A stretch of 64,000 nt of DNA from Stenotrophomonas sp. 169 (GCF_014621775.1 NZ_CP061204.1:3306501-3370500); one strand, 5' to 3'. Counted from the stretch's first letter, positions 15,395-25,100 are shown. Program-made: numbers and translations. The notes: generated by a model not told the origin, from the letters alone.

Positions 15395-16399
15395 TTACAG
15401 GCGGCTGGCGATGGCCTGGGCGAAGCCCATGGTGTTGCCGGTGCCGCCGAGGTCGCCGGTCAGCGAATCCTTGGCTTCCATCGTGGCGACGATGGCCTTG
15501 CGCAGGCGCTCGGCATTTTCGGGCTGGCCGATATGGTCGAGCATCTGAGCCGCTGCCAGCAGCAGGGCGCAGGGATTGGCCTTGCCCTGGCCGGCGATGT
15601 CCGGCGCGGTGCCGTGCACGGCTTCGAAGATCGCCGCGTTCTCACCGATGTTGGCGCCCGGGGCCAGGCCCAGGCCGCCGACCAGACCGGCGCACAGGTC
15701 GGAAATGATGTCGCCGAACAGGTTGGTGGTGACGATCACATCGAACTGTTCCGGACGCATCACCAACTGCATGCAGCAGTTGTCGACGATCATTTCCTGG
15801 AACTCGATGTCCGGGTACTTGGCCGCCACTTCGCGCGCCACGGCCAGGAACAGGCCCGAGGTCGACTTGATGATGTTGGCCTTGTGCACCGCGGTGACCT
15901 TCTTGCGGCCGGTCGCGCGGGCCAGCTCGAAGGCGTAGCGCACGATGCGCTCGGAGCCCTTGCGGGTAATGCGGGTGCCCGAGAACGCGGTCTCGCCATC
16001 GGCCGACACTTCCTGGCCTTCGGCCAGGTAGGCGCCTTCGGTGTTCTCGCGCACGGTCACCAGGTTGACGTTCTCGAAACGCGACTTGGTGTTCGGGAAG
16101 GTATGCGCCGGGCGGACGTTCGCGTACAGGTCGAAGTGGCGGCGCAGGCTGACATTGATCGAGGTGAAGCCACCACCGATCGGCGTGCTGAGCGGGCTCT
16201 TCAGGGCGATCTTGTTGCGCGCGATCGACTCCAGCGTGGACGCCGGCATCAGGTCGCCGTGCTTCTCCAGCGCGACCAGGCCTGCGTCGGCGTCTTCGTA
16301 TTCCAGGCCGGCGTTGAGCTTGTCCAGGACGTACAGCGTAGCGTCCATGATCTCCGGGCCGATGCCATCGCCGCGGATGACCGTGATTTTCTGCGTCAT
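15395..16399 (-). CDS. icd: Isocitrate dehydrogenase (NAD-type, LeuB-like)
   Basis: A 334-residue enzyme of the isocitrate/isopropylmalate dehydrogenase family, oxidising isocitrate to 2-oxoglutarate in the TCA cycle. Family marks are VIRGDGIGPEIMDATL at the N-terminus, STPIGGGFTSINVSLRR for substrate binding, the metal-binding NLFGDIISDLCAGLVGG, and the nucleotide loop VHGTAPDIAGQGKANP. The length fits the short homodimeric NAD-dependent class known in Xanthomonas better than the 415-residue E. coli Icd. Homologues can be isopropylmalate or homoisocitrate dehydrogenases, but no leu genes are near. Confidence 0.85.
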   Translation of the reverse strand: MTQKITVIRGDGIGPEIMDATLYVLDKLNAGLEYEDADAGLVALEKHGDLMPASTLESIARNKIALKSPLSTPIGGGFTSINVSLRRHFDLYANVRPAHTFPNTKSRFENVNLVTVRENTEGAYLAEGQEVSADGETAFSGTRITRKGSERIVRYAFELARATGRKKVTAVHKANIIKSTSGLFLAVAREVAAKYPDIEFQEMIVDNCCMQLVMRPEQFDVIVTTNLFGDIISDLCAGLVGGLGLAPGANIGENAAIFEAVHGTAPDIAGQGKANPCALLLAAAQMLDHIGQPENAERLRKAIVATMEAKDSLTGDLGGTGNTMGFAQAIASRL

Positions 16400-16532
16400 T
16401 GATCGATATTCCGAACTGGGGGAAAAACGCCGTCCGGGGGTGCCCGGTGCACCGGCGCAGGTAAGTTTCACCCGCAATTATGCCTCAGCCGGGTCGAAGG
16501 CCCCAAATAGACCAAAGTGTGAGCTGCCCCGG

Positions 16533-16593
16533 GTAGCGCCGATCCGTGATCGGCGAGCGCAGCGGAAAGCCGCCGAGCATGGCTCGGCGCTAC
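16533..16593. repeat. SMAG inverted pair
   Basis: GTAGCGCCGATCCGTGATCGGCG faces CGCCGAGCATGGCTCGGCGCTAC across 15 bp. It lies between icd and the AhpD-like gene. Confidence 0.85.
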
Positions 16594-16620
16594 CGGATCG
16601 AACGGAATGACGCGGCCTTG

Positions 16621-16680
16621 GTAGCGCCGATCCGTGATCGGCGAGCGCAGCGGAAAGCCGCCGAGCGTGGCTCAGTGCTC
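16621..16680. repeat. SMAG inverted pair, right arm decayed into a coding end
   Basis: The left half repeats the unit at 16533-16593. The right half is altered (GGCTCAGTGCTC instead of GGCTCGGCGCTAC) and overlaps the last codons and stop of the AhpD-like gene. Confidence 0.8.
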
Positions 16681-17061
16681 GTGCGCGGCGGGGGCGTCGG
16701 CGCCGGCTTCCAGCTGGTCCAGGAAGTCCACCGCGCGGCGCAGGTGCGGGATCACGATCGATCCACCCACCACCAGGCCCACCGAGAAGGTCTCGAAAAA
16801 CTCTTCGCGACTGACACCGGCTTCCTTGCACTGGGCGACGTGGTAGCTGATGCAGTCATCGCATCGCAGCACCATCGAGGCCACCAGACCCAGCAGCTCC
16901 TTGGTCTTCACATCCAATGCGCCGGCCTGGTAGGTCTGCGTGTCCAGCGCGAAGAAGCGGCGCACCACCTGGTTGGGTTCGGCCAGGATGCGCTCGTTCA
17001 TCTTCTTGCGGTAGGCGGTGAACTCGGCCAGCTTGTCCGCGCTGTCGTCGGCCGTGCTCAT
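16672..17061 (-). CDS. AhpD-like carboxymuconolactone decarboxylase family protein
   Basis: A 129-residue protein of the CMD/AhpD alkylhydroperoxidase-like fold. The redox motif CDDCISYHV (about residues 67-75), with C-x-x-C and a following His, marks the peroxide-reducing branch rather than a true decarboxylase. Its start overlaps the stop of the glutaredoxin gene (ATGA), so the two are translated together, and a joint role in thiol/peroxide defence is a reasonable inference. The 3' end lies in a SMAG repeat. Confidence 0.87.
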   Translation of the reverse strand: MSTADDSADKLAEFTAYRKKMNERILAEPNQVVRRFFALDTQTYQAGALDVKTKELLGLVASMVLRCDDCISYHVAQCKEAGVSREEFFETFSVGLVVGGSIVIPHLRRAVDFLDQLEAGADAPAAHEH

Positions 17062-17354
17062 GCCTGCGCCTGCCCGGCCAGCAGCGGTTCCAGCTTGCCT
17101 GCACGGTGCAGGGCCATCATGTCGTCGTAGCCGCCCACGTGGACGTCGCCGACGAAGATCTGCGGCACGCTGGTGCGGCGGGTCTTGGCCATCATCTTCT
17201 CGCGCTCGACTGAATCGAGGTCGATGCGCACCTCGGTCCACTGCGCGCCCTTGCTCTTGAGGAAGTTCTTGGCGGCCACGCAGTACGGGCACACGGCGGT
17301 GGAATAAATGGTGATGGTGGGCGCGCCACCGGTAGGCTGTTCAACTTGGCTCAC
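17058..17354 (-). CDS. grxC: Glutaredoxin 3-type
   Basis: A 98-residue cytoplasmic glutaredoxin with the dithiol active site STAVCPYCVAAKNF, the TSVPQIFVG cis-proline loop and the GGYDDMMALH glutathione-binding end, all as in GrxC. GTG 17354 is used because GGAG lies 6 nt upstream. It is divergent from the bepA-like gene and coupled to the AhpD-like gene downstream. Confidence 0.9.
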   Translation of the reverse strand: MSQVEQPTGGAPTITIYSTAVCPYCVAAKNFLKSKGAQWTEVRIDLDSVEREKMMAKTRRTSVPQIFVGDVHVGGYDDMMALHRAGKLEPLLAGQAQA

Positions 17355-17495
17355 GGGAAACTCCACGACGGTTCGACTGTCTGTATATGGTAGCGGCCTG
17401 ATGGAAAATCCACGCCACGGCCGCAACACTGTGGATTAACGATAGGTTTCCCCCCGGCCTGCCACGCTGTGGGACGCTGCCCGAGGACTGACCGC

Positions 17496-19139
17496 TTGCG
17501 ACTGTTGCTGCTTTCCGCCGCCCTGACCCTCGCGCTGGCCGTGCCGCTGGCCCAGGCCCAGGAATCGCTGCCCGACATCGGCTCGTCGGCGGGTGAACTG
17601 CTGACCCCTGCACGGCAGGCCGAGTACGGCGGAATGATGCTGCGGGAGCTGCGCAACTACGGCTACCTGCTGGACGACCCGCTGGTCACCGAGTGGCTGC
17701 AGACCATGGGCACCCGGCTGGGCTCCAACAGCGCGCAGCCGCGGCAGTCCTACACGTTCTTCATGATGAAAGACCGGCAGATCAATGCCTTCGCCACGTT
17801 GGGCGGCTATATCGGGGTCAACGCGGGGCTGGTGCTGACCGCCGAGCGCGAGGATGAAGTGGCGGCCGTGCTGTCCCACGAAATCGCTCATGTGACCCAG
17901 CAGCACGTGCTGCGCGGTGTTGAACGGGCCCAGCGCGACCAGATCCCGATCCTGCTGGGCATGTTGGCCGCCGTGGTGGCCGCGCAGCAGGCCGGCGGCA
18001 ATTCGGCCGGCAACGCAACCATGGCCAGTATCGCCTCGGGCATGGGCCTGATGCAGCAGCGGCAGATCGACTACACGCGCTCCAATGAATCCGAAGCTGA
18101 TCGCCTGGGCATCCGCACCCTGGCCCGCAGTGGCTACGACGTGGATGCGATGGCCGGCTTCTTCGAGCGCATGAGCGCTTCGATGCGCGGCAACGACGGC
18201 GGCTACACCGTGCCGGACTTCCTGCGCACCCACCCGGTCAACACCACCCGCATCAGCGAGGCCAAGCTGCGCGCCGAGCAGATGAAGAAGGACACGGTGG
18301 TGCTGACCACCGAAGTCCCCGGTGGCGTGCGCCAGGAACGGGTGAATCCCAGCGACCCGGGGCTGTCTGATCCGATCTCGCGCCGGCAGAACCTGCTGCT
18401 GCCGCCAGGCATGCAGGTAGCGGTCGGCTCGCTCAGCCGCGGTGCCAGCGGCCAGTTCGACTGGGCCCGCGAGCGCCTGCGGGTGCTCAGTGCGCCCACG
18501 CCTTCCGAGCTGACGCGGGAGTACGAATCGCTGTCACGCAGCCAGAAAGGCGGCCTGACCCCGGCGCAGCGGTATGGGCAGGCGCTGGCCCAGCTGACCA
18601 CCGGGACCGGTGGGGCGGCCGGCGCAGCGCGCGCCCTGGCTGAGCTGCACGATGCCGACCCGGCCAATCTGTGGGTGAGCCTGGCGCTGGGCGAAGCCGA
18701 ATCGCGCTCGGGGCACCCGGCCCAGGCCAACGAGCGGTTCGAACAGTTGCTGCGGCAGCATCCGGGCAGCCGTCCGGTCGCCCTGACCTTCGCGCAGATC
18801 CTCAATGAACAGGGCGGCCAGGTCGCGGGCCAGCGTGCACAGGCGATGCTGCGGCCGCTGCTGTCACAAAGCGGCAACGATCCGGTCTTCCAGCAGCGTT
18901 TCGCGCGGGCCAGTGAATTGGCGGGCGATGGCCACCGGGCCAGTGAGGCGTATGCGGAGGCGGCCTATCTCAATGGCCGTCCGGAGCAGGCGCTGATGCA
19001 ACTGCAGGCACTGAAGCGACAGCCGGAGCTGGACTATGTCAGCCGGGCGCGGGTGGATGCGCGTATCGAGACGATCACCCCCACGGTGCTGGAGATGCGG
19101 CGGCAGGGGGTGAATGACCCGGAGCTGGAACGGCGCTGA
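17496..19139 (+). CDS. bepA: Periplasmic M48 metalloprotease with TPR region (BepA-like)
   Basis: About 547 residues. A signal peptide (LLLLSAALTLALAVPLAQAQ) sends it to the periplasm, where BepA helps LptD assembly and degrades stalled outer-membrane proteins. The zinc protease motif is HEIAH in AAVLSHEIAHVTQQH, with the third ligand in SNESEADRLG. The C-terminal 300 residues are helical repeats (TPR). The TTG at 17496 has GAGG 8 nt upstream; a GTG at 17469 would add nine residues. Confidence 0.88.
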   Translation: MRLLLLSAALTLALAVPLAQAQESLPDIGSSAGELLTPARQAEYGGMMLRELRNYGYLLDDPLVTEWLQTMGTRLGSNSAQPRQSYTFFMMKDRQINAFATLGGYIGVNAGLVLTAEREDEVAAVLSHEIAHVTQQHVLRGVERAQRDQIPILLGMLAAVVAAQQAGGNSAGNATMASIASGMGLMQQRQIDYTRSNESEADRLGIRTLARSGYDVDAMAGFFERMSASMRGNDGGYTVPDFLRTHPVNTTRISEAKLRAEQMKKDTVVLTTEVPGGVRQERVNPSDPGLSDPISRRQNLLLPPGMQVAVGSLSRGASGQFDWARERLRVLSAPTPSELTREYESLSRSQKGGLTPAQRYGQALAQLTTGTGGAAGAARALAELHDADPANLWVSLALGEAESRSGHPAQANERFEQLLRQHPGSRPVALTFAQILNEQGGQVAGQRAQAMLRPLLSQSGNDPVFQQRFARASELAGDGHRASEAYAEAAYLNGRPEQALMQLQALKRQPELDYVSRARVDARIETITPTVLEMRRQGVNDPELERR

Positions 19140-19177
19140 GTAGGTGGATTGGGGCGGAGATTGGGGCGGGGATTTGG

Positions 19178-19201
19178 GTAGCCGACTGAAGTCGGCTCTA
19201 C
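19178..19201. repeat. GTAG palindrome (SMAG-like)
   Basis: GTAG-CCGACTGAAGTCGG-CTCTAC, a short perfect hairpin between bepA and phoB. The same core recurs at 45838-45895. It could act as a terminator for bepA. Confidence 0.75.
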
Positions 19202-19249
19202 CGTTCGGCTCTACCTCGCAGGGGGTTTTGTATGACATCTGCGCGCCGT

Positions 19250-19267
19250 GGGTCACAAACCTGTCAT
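19250..19267 (+). promoter_or_regulatory. Putative Pho box upstream of phoB
   Basis: GGGTCAC-AAAC-CTGTCAT. Two 7-bp direct repeats 11 bp apart match the PhoB-binding consensus (second repeat exact, first sharing GTCA). It lies 55 bp before phoB and suggests autoregulation by phosphate starvation. Confidence 0.55.
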
Positions 19268-19321
19268 CAAATCGTAGTCTACTGACGTCATTCCCGATCT
19301 GATGAGCATTACGGTGGCCTT

Positions 19322-20011
19322 GTGCAGAAACGCATCCTGATCGTCGACGACGAACCCGCGATCCGCGAAATGGTCGCCTTTGCGCTGCGCAAAGGGGATT
19401 ACGAGCCGATCCATGCGGGCGATGCCCGCGAAGCACAGACGGCCATTGCCGACCGTGTGCCGGACCTGATCCTGCTGGACTGGATGCTACCCGGCACCAG
19501 CGGCCTGGACCTTGCCCGCCGCTGGCGCAAAGAAGCGCTGACCCGCGAAGTACCGATCATCATGCTGACCGCGCGCGGTGAGGAAAATGATCGGGTGGGT
19601 GGGCTGGAAGCCGGCGTCGATGACTATGTGGTCAAGCCGTTCTCCGCGCGCGAGCTGCTGGCGCGTATCCGGGCCGTGATGCGCCGGGCCCGCGACGATG
19701 ACGAAGACGGCAGCGTGGCGGTCGGGGTGATCCGTATCGACGGCGCCGCGCACCGCGTGTTCGCCAACGACCAGCCGGTGCCGATCGGCCCGACCGAATA
19801 CCGCCTGCTGCACTTCTTCATGACCCACCCTGAGCGCGTGTATACCCGCACCCAGCTGCTGGACCATGTGTGGGGCGGCAGCGTGTATGTGGAGGAGCGC
19901 ACCATCGACGTGCACATCCGCCGCCTGCGCAAGACGCTGGAACCGTTCAACGCGGAGAACATGGTGCAGACCGTGCGCGGCGCCGGTTATCGTTTTTCCA
20001 CCTCTACCTGA
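19322..20011 (+). CDS. phoB: Phosphate response regulator PhoB
   Basis: A 229-residue OmpR-class regulator. The receiver domain has the acidic pocket DDE (10-12), the phospho-acceptor Asp in LILLDWMLPG, Thr in IIMLTARGEE and Lys in DYVVKPFS. The winged-helix domain (about 130-227) contains GPTEYRLLHFFMTHPERVYTR and EERTIDVHIRRLRKTL. It activates the Pho regulon when phosphorylated by PhoR. The start is GTG 19322. The putative Pho box and the phoR-ppk1-ppx context confirm the assignment. Confidence 0.95.
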   Translation: MQKRILIVDDEPAIREMVAFALRKGDYEPIHAGDAREAQTAIADRVPDLILLDWMLPGTSGLDLARRWRKEALTREVPIIMLTARGEENDRVGGLEAGVDDYVVKPFSARELLARIRAVMRRARDDDEDGSVAVGVIRIDGAAHRVFANDQPVPIGPTEYRLLHFFMTHPERVYTRTQLLDHVWGGSVYVEERTIDVHIRRLRKTLEPFNAENMVQTVRGAGYRFSTST

Positions 20012-20083
20012 TCGCCTGTCGCGCCACCCCGCTACAGTGCGGGGCTGGGCGACCTTCTTCATTCACTTTCACTGGTACCTGCA

Positions 20084-21412
20084 ATGCCGCGTCACATCCG
20101 TTCTGCCTGGTTGAAGACCCTGGCCACCCTGGCCACGGTGCTGGTGTTGGCCGGCGTGGTGGGTGCGTTGCTGGGCGATGTCTGGATGGGGCTCGCCGTG
20201 GCGGCGATCGGCGCACTGGGCTGGCATTACTGGCGTCTGCGCCGGGTGCTGGGCCGGTTGACCGCGCGCCAGCGCTGGGAGATCGCCGAGGGTGCCGGCG
20301 TTTGGAACGAGCTGGACCGCGTGGTATCGCGCAACCAGCACGAAATGCGCGTGCGCAAGCGCCGCCTGCTGGACATGCTGCGCAGCTACCGCGCCGCCGC
20401 CGCCGCCCTGCCCGACGCGGTGGTGGTGCTGGACCGCAACAGCCAGCGCGTGCAGTGGTTCAACGAAGCCGCCACCACGCTGCTCGGCCTGCACCATCCC
20501 GGCGATCTGGGCCAGGCGCTGGTGCAGCGCCTGCAACCGATGCCGCTGGCACATTGGCTGGCCGGCGGCCGCAATGCCGAACCCATTCTGGACGTCGCTT
20601 CGCCGGTCGATCCGGCGATCCGCCTCAACCTGCGCCTGATTCCGTATTCGTCCGACCACTGGCTGCTGATTGCCCGCGATGTCAGCAAGCTGCTGCGGCT
20701 GGAACAGGTGCGCCGTGACTTCGTGGCCAACGTGTCGCACGAGCTGCGCACCCCCCTGACCGTGGTGCACGGTTACCTGGACATGATGGACCCGGAGGAT
20801 TTCCCGGGCACCGGGCCGATGCTGGAAGAAATGCGCAAGCAGAGCCAGCGCATGGCCCAACTGGTGGAAGACCTGCTGACCCTGTCACGGCTGGAATCGC
20901 AGGAAACCGGCGAGGCCGAGACCGTGGCCATGCTGCCGATGCTGGCCACCCTGCGGCGCGAAGCCGAAGCGCACAGCCAGGGCCGGCACAAGATCACCGT
21001 GGAAGACCTGGCTGGCGTGGACCTGAGCGGATCCATCAAGGAACTGCACAGTGCGTTCTCCAACCTGGTCACCAATGCCGTGCGCTACACCCCTGTGGAC
21101 GGCCAGGTGCGGGTGACCTTCAGCCGCGAAGGCGACGGGGTGATGCTGGCGGTGCGTGACACCGGCTACGGCATCCCGGCCAACCACCTGCCGCGCCTGA
21201 CCGAGCGGTTCTACCGCGTGTCCAGCAGCCGTTCGCGCGAAAGCGGCGGCACCGGCCTGGGCCTGTCCATCGTCAAGCACATCCTCGGCCTGCACCACGC
21301 CCGCCTGGAAATCCAAAGCGAGGTCGGCAAGGGCTCGACGTTTTCCTGCCATTTCGACGCCGAGCACGTACGCGTGCGTGAGACGGCTCCCCATCACCAC
21401 GCCGAAGATTGA
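20084..21412 (+). CDS. phoR: Phosphate sensor kinase PhoR
   Basis: A 442-residue membrane kinase with two N-terminal helices (about 12-50), a charged linker, a PAS domain (about 105-205; PDAVVVLDRNSQRVQWFNEAA), HisKA with the acceptor in FVANVSHELRTPLTV, and a HATPase domain (NLVTNAVRYT; GTGLGLSIVKHIL). This is the PhoR architecture, which lacks a large periplasmic sensor and reads phosphate through Pst/PhoU. It follows phoB by 72 bp and ends 4 bp before ppk1. Confidence 0.95.
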   Translation: MPRHIRSAWLKTLATLATVLVLAGVVGALLGDVWMGLAVAAIGALGWHYWRLRRVLGRLTARQRWEIAEGAGVWNELDRVVSRNQHEMRVRKRRLLDMLRSYRAAAAALPDAVVVLDRNSQRVQWFNEAATTLLGLHHPGDLGQALVQRLQPMPLAHWLAGGRNAEPILDVASPVDPAIRLNLRLIPYSSDHWLLIARDVSKLLRLEQVRRDFVANVSHELRTPLTVVHGYLDMMDPEDFPGTGPMLEEMRKQSQRMAQLVEDLLTLSRLESQETGEAETVAMLPMLATLRREAEAHSQGRHKITVEDLAGVDLSGSIKELHSAFSNLVTNAVRYTPVDGQVRVTFSREGDGVMLAVRDTGYGIPANHLPRLTERFYRVSSSRSRESGGTGLGLSIVKHILGLHHARLEIQSEVGKGSTFSCHFDAEHVRVRETAPHHHAED

Positions 21413-21416
21413 CATC

Positions 21417-23504
21417 ATGAGCAGCCTTGGATCCCTCCCCGTTCCCCTGAATCCGGAAGCCGATCCACTGCGGGATCCGGCGCTTTACATCAACCGTGAG
21501 CTGTCCCAGCTGGACTTCAACTTCCGCGTGCTGGCGCAGGCGCTGGACGCCCAGGTGCCGCTGCTGGAGCGTCTGCGCTTCATGTGCATTTCCTGCACGA
21601 ACCTGGACGAATTCTTCGAGATCCGTGCTGCCGCCGTGCGCCACGCCCAGGAGTTCGGCCTGCCGCCGGCGCCGGACGGCATGAGCCCGCAGGCGATTCT
21701 CAACGCCATCCATGACCGCGCCGCCGAGCTGGTGGACCAGCAGTACCGTTGCTGGAACGACGTGCTGCGCCCTGCCCTGCAGGACGCCGGCATCGGCGTG
21801 CTGGGCCGCCACTCGTGGACGCACCGGCAGAAACGCTGGCTGCGCGCCTATTTCCGCAACGAGATCATGCCGGTGCTGTCGCCGCTCGGCCTGGATCCGG
21901 TGCATCCGTTCCCGAAGATCCTCAACAAGTCGCTGAACATCGTGGTGGTGCTCAAGGGCGTGGATGCGTTCGGCCGCAGTGGCCACCTGGCCATCGTGCG
22001 CGCTCCGCGCTCGCTGCCGCGCATCATCCAGCTGCCGGAGCGGCTGGGCGGTGGGCAGAACTTCGTGTTCCTGTCCTCGATGCTGTCGGCGTTCGTCGAT
22101 GAGCTGTTCCCGGGGATGGAGGTCGAGGGCGCGTACCAGTTCCGCGTCACCCGCAATTCCGAGCTGGTGGTGGACGAAGAAGAAGTGGAGAACCTGGCAC
22201 TGGCACTGCGCGATGAGCTGGTGGACCGCGGCTACCGGCCGGCGGTGCGCCTGGAGATCGCCCAGGACACGCCACGTGACATCGTGCGCACCCTGCTGCA
22301 GAACTTCGGCCTGACCGAGAACGCGGTCTATTACATCGATGGCCCGGTCAACCTCAACCGCGTCATCCAGTTGTATGACGTGCTGGCACGCCCGGACCTG
22401 AAGTACCCGCCGATGTCCCCGCGCACCACGCGCGAAGGGGACGGCATCTTCGAAACCGTGGCCCGCCAGGATGTGCTGCTGCACCACCCGTTCGACTCGT
22501 TCGGCACGGTGCTGGACCTGATCAAGCAGGCCGCGGTGGATCCGAACGTCCTGGCGATCAAGCAGACGCTGTACCGCACCGGCAAGGACTCGCTGATCGT
22601 GGAGGCGCTGATCCAGGCCGCGCACAACGGCAAGGACGTCACCGTGGTGGTGGAACTGCGTGCGCGCTTCGACGAAGAGGCCAACCTGGGCCTGGCCGAT
22701 CGCCTGCAGGAAGCCGGCGTGCAGGTGGTGTACGGCGTGGTCGGCTTCAAGACCCACGCCAAGATGCTGCTGATCGTGCGTCGCGAAGGCCGCAAGCTGC
22801 GCCGCTACGTACATCTGGGCACCGGCAATTATCACAGTGGCACCGCACGCGCCTACACCGACATCAGCCTGATCACCGCCGATGCGGACATCGGCAATGA
22901 CGTGCACCTGCTGTTCCAGCAGCTGTCCGGACTGGCCTCCAAGGCCAAGCTGAAGCACCTGCTGCAGTCTCCCTTCACCCTGCATACCGGCGTGCTCAAG
23001 CGCATCGAACGCGAGACCGCCATCGCCAAGGCCGGCCATCCCGCGCGCATCATCGCCAAGATGAATGCCCTCAACGAACCGCAGGTGGTGCGTGCGCTGT
23101 ATGCCGCCTCGCAGGCGGGCGTGCAGATCGACCTGATCATCCGCGGTGCGTGCACGTTGCGGCCGGGCGTCCCGGGGGTGTCCGACACCATCCGCGTGCG
23201 CTCGATCGTCGGCCGTTTCCTGGAACACAGCCGGGTGTACTGGTTCGGCAACGACGGCGCGCCGGAACTGTATTGCGCCAGTGCGGACTGGCTGGAACGC
23301 AACCTGCTGCGGCGGGTGGAAACCGGCTTCCCGATCCTGGATCCGGCGCTGGCCCGCCGCGTGTACCGCGAGGTGCTGCAGAACTACCTGGATGACAACC
23401 TCAATGCCTGGGAACTACAGGCCGACGGGCGCTACGTGAAACTGGCACCGGCGCACGATGAGGCACCGCATTCGGCACAGATGGGGCTGATGCAGGGGCT
23501 TTGA
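21417..23504 (+). CDS. ppk1: Polyphosphate kinase
   Basis: A 695-residue enzyme that reversibly transfers the ATP gamma-phosphate to polyphosphate. The N domain has FINREL-type YINRELSQLDFN. The catalytic domains hold the autophosphorylated His of the first HKD-like motif in FKTHAKMLLIVRRE and the second in YVHLGTGNYHSGTAR. Basic tunnel residues lie around PMSPRTTREGDG. ATG 21417 comes right after the phoR stop, so the gene is in the pho operon, linking phosphate sensing to polyphosphate storage. Confidence 0.96.
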   Translation: MSSLGSLPVPLNPEADPLRDPALYINRELSQLDFNFRVLAQALDAQVPLLERLRFMCISCTNLDEFFEIRAAAVRHAQEFGLPPAPDGMSPQAILNAIHDRAAELVDQQYRCWNDVLRPALQDAGIGVLGRHSWTHRQKRWLRAYFRNEIMPVLSPLGLDPVHPFPKILNKSLNIVVVLKGVDAFGRSGHLAIVRAPRSLPRIIQLPERLGGGQNFVFLSSMLSAFVDELFPGMEVEGAYQFRVTRNSELVVDEEEVENLALALRDELVDRGYRPAVRLEIAQDTPRDIVRTLLQNFGLTENAVYYIDGPVNLNRVIQLYDVLARPDLKYPPMSPRTTREGDGIFETVARQDVLLHHPFDSFGTVLDLIKQAAVDPNVLAIKQTLYRTGKDSLIVEALIQAAHNGKDVTVVVELRARFDEEANLGLADRLQEAGVQVVYGVVGFKTHAKMLLIVRREGRKLRRYVHLGTGNYHSGTARAYTDISLITADADIGNDVHLLFQQLSGLASKAKLKHLLQSPFTLHTGVLKRIERETAIAKAGHPARIIAKMNALNEPQVVRALYAASQAGVQIDLIIRGACTLRPGVPGVSDTIRVRSIVGRFLEHSRVYWFGNDGAPELYCASADWLERNLLRRVETGFPILDPALARRVYREVLQNYLDDNLNAWELQADGRYVKLAPAHDEAPHSAQMGLMQGL

Positions 23505-23576
23505 CGGCCGCTGCAGTGCAATGACGTGAAGGCGGTGCGGTGACGAGCAGCACCCGCCTTCGGCTACTATCTGCGC

Positions 23577-25100
23577 ATGCCGCATACCACGACTTCCCCC
23601 GCGCTCAACGATGGTGACCTGCTGGCCGCCATCGACCTTGGCTCCAACAGTTTCCACATGGTCATCGCCCGTTACACGCTGGGGCAACTGCGTGTAGTGG
23701 ATCGCCTGCGCGAGACCGTGCGCATGGCCGATGGCCTGGACGGAAAGGGCGGACTGTCCAGCGAGGCGCGCCAGCGCGCGCTGGAATGCCTGGCCCGTTT
23801 CGGCCAGCGCATCCGCGATGTACCACCGCACCGCGTGCGTGCACTGGCCACCAACACCGTGCGCCAACTGCGCTCGCCGCAGGCGTTCCTGATGCCGGCC
23901 GAGACCGCGCTGGGCCATTCCATCGAGGTGGTCAGCGGTCGCGAAGAAGCGCGCCTGATCTACCTGGGCGTGGCCCACGCACAGCCGCCGAAAGAAGGCC
24001 AGCGCCGCCTGGTGATCGACATCGGCGGCGGCTCCACCGAGTTCATCATCGGATCGGGCATGCAGACCCTGGAGCGCGAAAGCCTGCAGGCGGGCTGCAT
24101 TGCCAGTACGCGGCGTTTCTTCCCCGGTGGCAAGCTCAGCCGCAAGCGCTGGAAAGACGCGCTGGCCGAGATCGGCCGGGAGTTCCAGCCCTTTGCCAGC
24201 AAGTACCGGGCGCTGGGCTGGGACGAGGCACTGGGATCGTCGGGTACGCACAAGGCGATCAGTGAAATCTGCGCGACGATGAAACTGAGCAAGGGCGCGA
24301 TCACGGCCGAGGCCCTGCCGCAGTTGCGCGACGAACTGCTGAAGGCGAAGAAGATCGAGGACATCGTGCTGCCCGGACTGGGTGGCGATCGTCGGCCGAT
24401 CATTGCCGGTGGCGTGCTGGTGCTGGAGGCGGCGTTCCAGGCCCTGGGCCTGCAGAAGCTGCTGGTCAGCAAGGCGGCGATGCGCGAAGGCATTCTGTAC
24501 GACATCGTCGGCCGCGCCGGCGAGAACGATCCGCGCGATGTGTCGATCGACGCATTGACCGTGCGCTATGACATCGACGTCGCGCAGGCGGACCGCGTAC
24601 AGGCCACGGCGTTGGCGTTGTTCGACCAGGTGCAGGACACCTGGAAGCTGGAAGCGGATGACGCACGCATGCTGTCCTGGGCGGCACGCCTGCACGAGAT
24701 GGGCCTGATGATCGCGCACAGCGGTTACCACACCCACGGCAGCTATCTGCTGGAAAACTCGGATATCGCCGGGTTCTCGCGCCAGGAGCAGCACATGCTG
24801 GCGGCGCTGGTGCGCACGCATCGGCGCAATGTGCCCAAGAGTGCCTTCGAGGCACTGCCCGAGCGCCTGGTGGTGCCGGCGCGCCGGCTGGCCGCCCTGC
24901 TGCGGCTGGCGGTGCTGGTCAACCGCGCGCATGAGTCCACGCCGTTGCCGGCGCTGGAGCTCACCGCAGAAGAAGATCGGCTGTCGCTGATCGTCCCGCA
25001 GGCCTTCATTGATCCGCGGCCCCTGCTGCGCGCCGACCTGATCGGCGAAGTCGACGGCATGGCCGGACTGGGTATCCAGTTCAAGCCGTTCGTGGCCTGA
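23577..25100 (+). CDS. ppx: Exopolyphosphatase (Ppx/GppA family)
   Basis: A 507-residue enzyme releasing phosphate from polyphosphate ends, or hydrolysing pppGpp. The ASKHA fold is shown by AAIDLGSNSFHMVIAR (phosphate 1) and LVIDIGGGSTEFIIG (phosphate 2). The catalytic Glu lies in SGREEARLIYLG. The C-terminal half is an HD-like helical domain (AARLHEMGLMIAHSGYHTHG). It follows ppk1 by 72 bp, as in many Proteobacteria. Confidence 0.94.
   Translation: MPHTTTSPALNDGDLLAAIDLGSNSFHMVIARYTLGQLRVVDRLRETVRMADGLDGKGGLSSEARQRALECLARFGQRIRDVPPHRVRALATNTVRQLRSPQAFLMPAETALGHSIEVVSGREEARLIYLGVAHAQPPKEGQRRLVIDIGGGSTEFIIGSGMQTLERESLQAGCIASTRRFFPGGKLSRKRWKDALAEIGREFQPFASKYRALGWDEALGSSGTHKAISEICATMKLSKGAITAEALPQLRDELLKAKKIEDIVLPGLGGDRRPIIAGGVLVLEAAFQALGLQKLLVSKAAMREGILYDIVGRAGENDPRDVSIDALTVRYDIDVAQADRVQATALALFDQVQDTWKLEADDARMLSWAARLHEMGLMIAHSGYHTHGSYLLENSDIAGFSRQEQHMLAALVRTHRRNVPKSAFEALPERLVVPARRLAALLRLAVLVNRAHESTPLPALELTAEEDRLSLIVPQAFIDPRPLLRADLIGEVDGMAGLGIQFKPFVA

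Noticed and set aside
21273..23228. 651-codon minus-strand frame opposite ppk1
   Set aside because: Antisense shadow of ppk1 with His/Val/Gln-rich composition.
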